DNA of 5,804 nucleotides. It comes from an uncultured Slackia sp. Its GTDB lineage: Bacteria > Actinomycetota > Coriobacteriia > Coriobacteriales > Eggerthellaceae. The position numbers and the translations under genes are program-made. The notes below the pieces were generated by a model that did no database searches, had not been told where the DNA came from, and worked only from the letters and a program-made list of their open reading frames with translations. Of the stretch, positions 5,139 to 5,804 are shown one piece after another. Position 1 is the first letter of the stretch, and each line of letters begins with the position of its first letter. The stretch is taken from positions 1-5,804 of the forward strand of contig USEZ01000122.1 of the NCBI GenBank assembly GCA_900553775.1, written 5' to 3'.

Positions 5139-5804
5139 ATGGATATCGTCGGCGTGATCAATCTGGTGGACAGTTGGGTATGGGGCCCGCTGACCATCGT
5201 CATCCTGCTGGGGTCGCATATCTTTCTCACCATTCGCACGCGCTTCATCCAGCGCAAGCTTCCCCAGGCCATCAAACTGTCGGTTACGCCCGACCCCGAT
5301 GCCGAGGGCGATATCAGCCAATTCGGCGCGCTGACCACGGCGCTTTCGGCCACGATCGGCACGGGCAACATCATCGGCGTGGCTACCGCCGTCATCGCAG
5401 GCGGCCCGGGCGCGGTTCTGTGGATGTGGCTCACGGGCGTGTTCGGCATGGCGACGAAATACTCCGAGGTCTACGCCGCGGTGAAATACCGCGTGAAAGA
5501 CGCCAAAGGCGAGATGCACGGCGGCGCGATGTATGCGTGGCGTCGCGCGTTCAAGCGTCCTGACGGGTCGGTTCCCTGGTGGGCCAAGGTCGGGTCGGTG
5601 GCATTCGCCCTGTTCGCGGGCATCGCGTCGCTCGGCATCGGGTCGGCCGTGCAGTCGAGCTCCATGGCGGGCGTGATCGACTCCAATTTCCCCGGCATCC
5701 CGATGTGGGCGATCGGATTGGCCATCGCGATCATGGTGTCGATCGTCATCTTCGGCGGGGTGAAGGTCATTTCGCGCGTGTGCGAGAAGCTCGTGCCCTT
5801 CATG
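5139..5804 (+). CDS. Alanine/glycine:cation symporter family protein (AGCS), copy 2, 3'-truncated by the window edge
   Basis: N-terminal 222 residues of a second AGCS transporter; the frame is open to the last base, so the gene continues beyond the window. The protein starts MDIVGVINLVDSWVWGPL at ATG 5139, with GAGGGGG (5128-5134) as ribosome binding site four bases away. It aligns without gaps to residues 1-222 of copy 1, with about 171 identities (about 77%, counted by eye). It carries the standard GTGN (N77) in ATIGTGNIIGVATA, then GGPGAVLWMWLTGVFGMATK and IGSAVQSSSMAG. Several stretches are identical to copy 1 even at the DNA level, for example around 5398-5416 and the last 27 bases of the window. 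This indicates tandem duplication. Substrate is expected to be alanine or glycine with a cation, but differences from copy 1 in the membrane core suggest the two may differ in specificity, affinity or regulation. Confidence 0.93.
   Translation, partial: MDIVGVINLVDSWVWGPLTIVILLGSHIFLTIRTRFIQRKLPQAIKLSVTPDPDAEGDISQFGALTTALSATIGTGNIIGVATAVIAGGPGAVLWMWLTGVFGMATKYSEVYAAVKYRVKDAKGEMHGGAMYAWRRAFKRPDGSVPWWAKVGSVAFALFAGIASLGIGSAVQSSSMAGVIDSNFPGIPMWAIGLAIAIMVSIVIFGGVKVISRVCEKLVPFM

Noticed and set aside
3469..5804. The repeated DNA blocks of the two symporters as a mobile element or target-site duplication
   Set aside because: The similarity follows the protein-coding frame throughout, with no transposase, terminal inverted repeats or sharp ends, so simple gene duplication explains it.

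Overview
This GC-rich, densely coded window carries all its convincing genes on the + strand. The likeliest source is an actinobacterium of the Coriobacteriia/Eggerthellaceae type. That is an inference from gene content: a TorD-family chaperone beside a c-type-haem sensor kinase, in a group known for many molybdoenzyme respiratory systems. No rRNA, tRNA or other taxonomic marker is present to confirm it.

Layout. (1) Positions 2-619 hold the 3' part of a TorD/DmsD-like chaperone gene that begins before the window. (2) Positions 725-2424 hold a membrane-bound sensor histidine kinase with a periplasmic CxxCH haem-binding domain, broken in two by a one-base frameshift. The sensor half is 725-1717 and the catalytic half is 1720-2424. 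(3) Positions 2488-3201 hold an OmpR/PhoB-type response regulator, the evident partner of the kinase. (4) After a 267-base intergenic region, 3469-4887 encodes a complete alanine/glycine:cation symporter (AGCS family), closed by a strong intrinsic terminator at 4911-4950. (5) Positions 5139-5804 hold the first 222 codons of a second AGCS symporter. It is about 77% identical to the first without gaps and runs off the window end.

How the genes may work together. The first half reads as a redox/haem-sensing two-component system next to a molybdoenzyme maturation chaperone, so it may control a respiratory oxidoreductase operon lying upstream. The second half is a tandem pair of amino-acid symporters, each with its own -10-like element and ribosome binding site, and separated by the terminator, so they are probably independent transcription units. 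No regulatory link between the two halves is visible.

No wholly novel system is evident. The points most worth a second look are the precise frameshift just before the kinase phospho-acceptor histidine, and the unusual residues of the first symporter compared with its neighbour.
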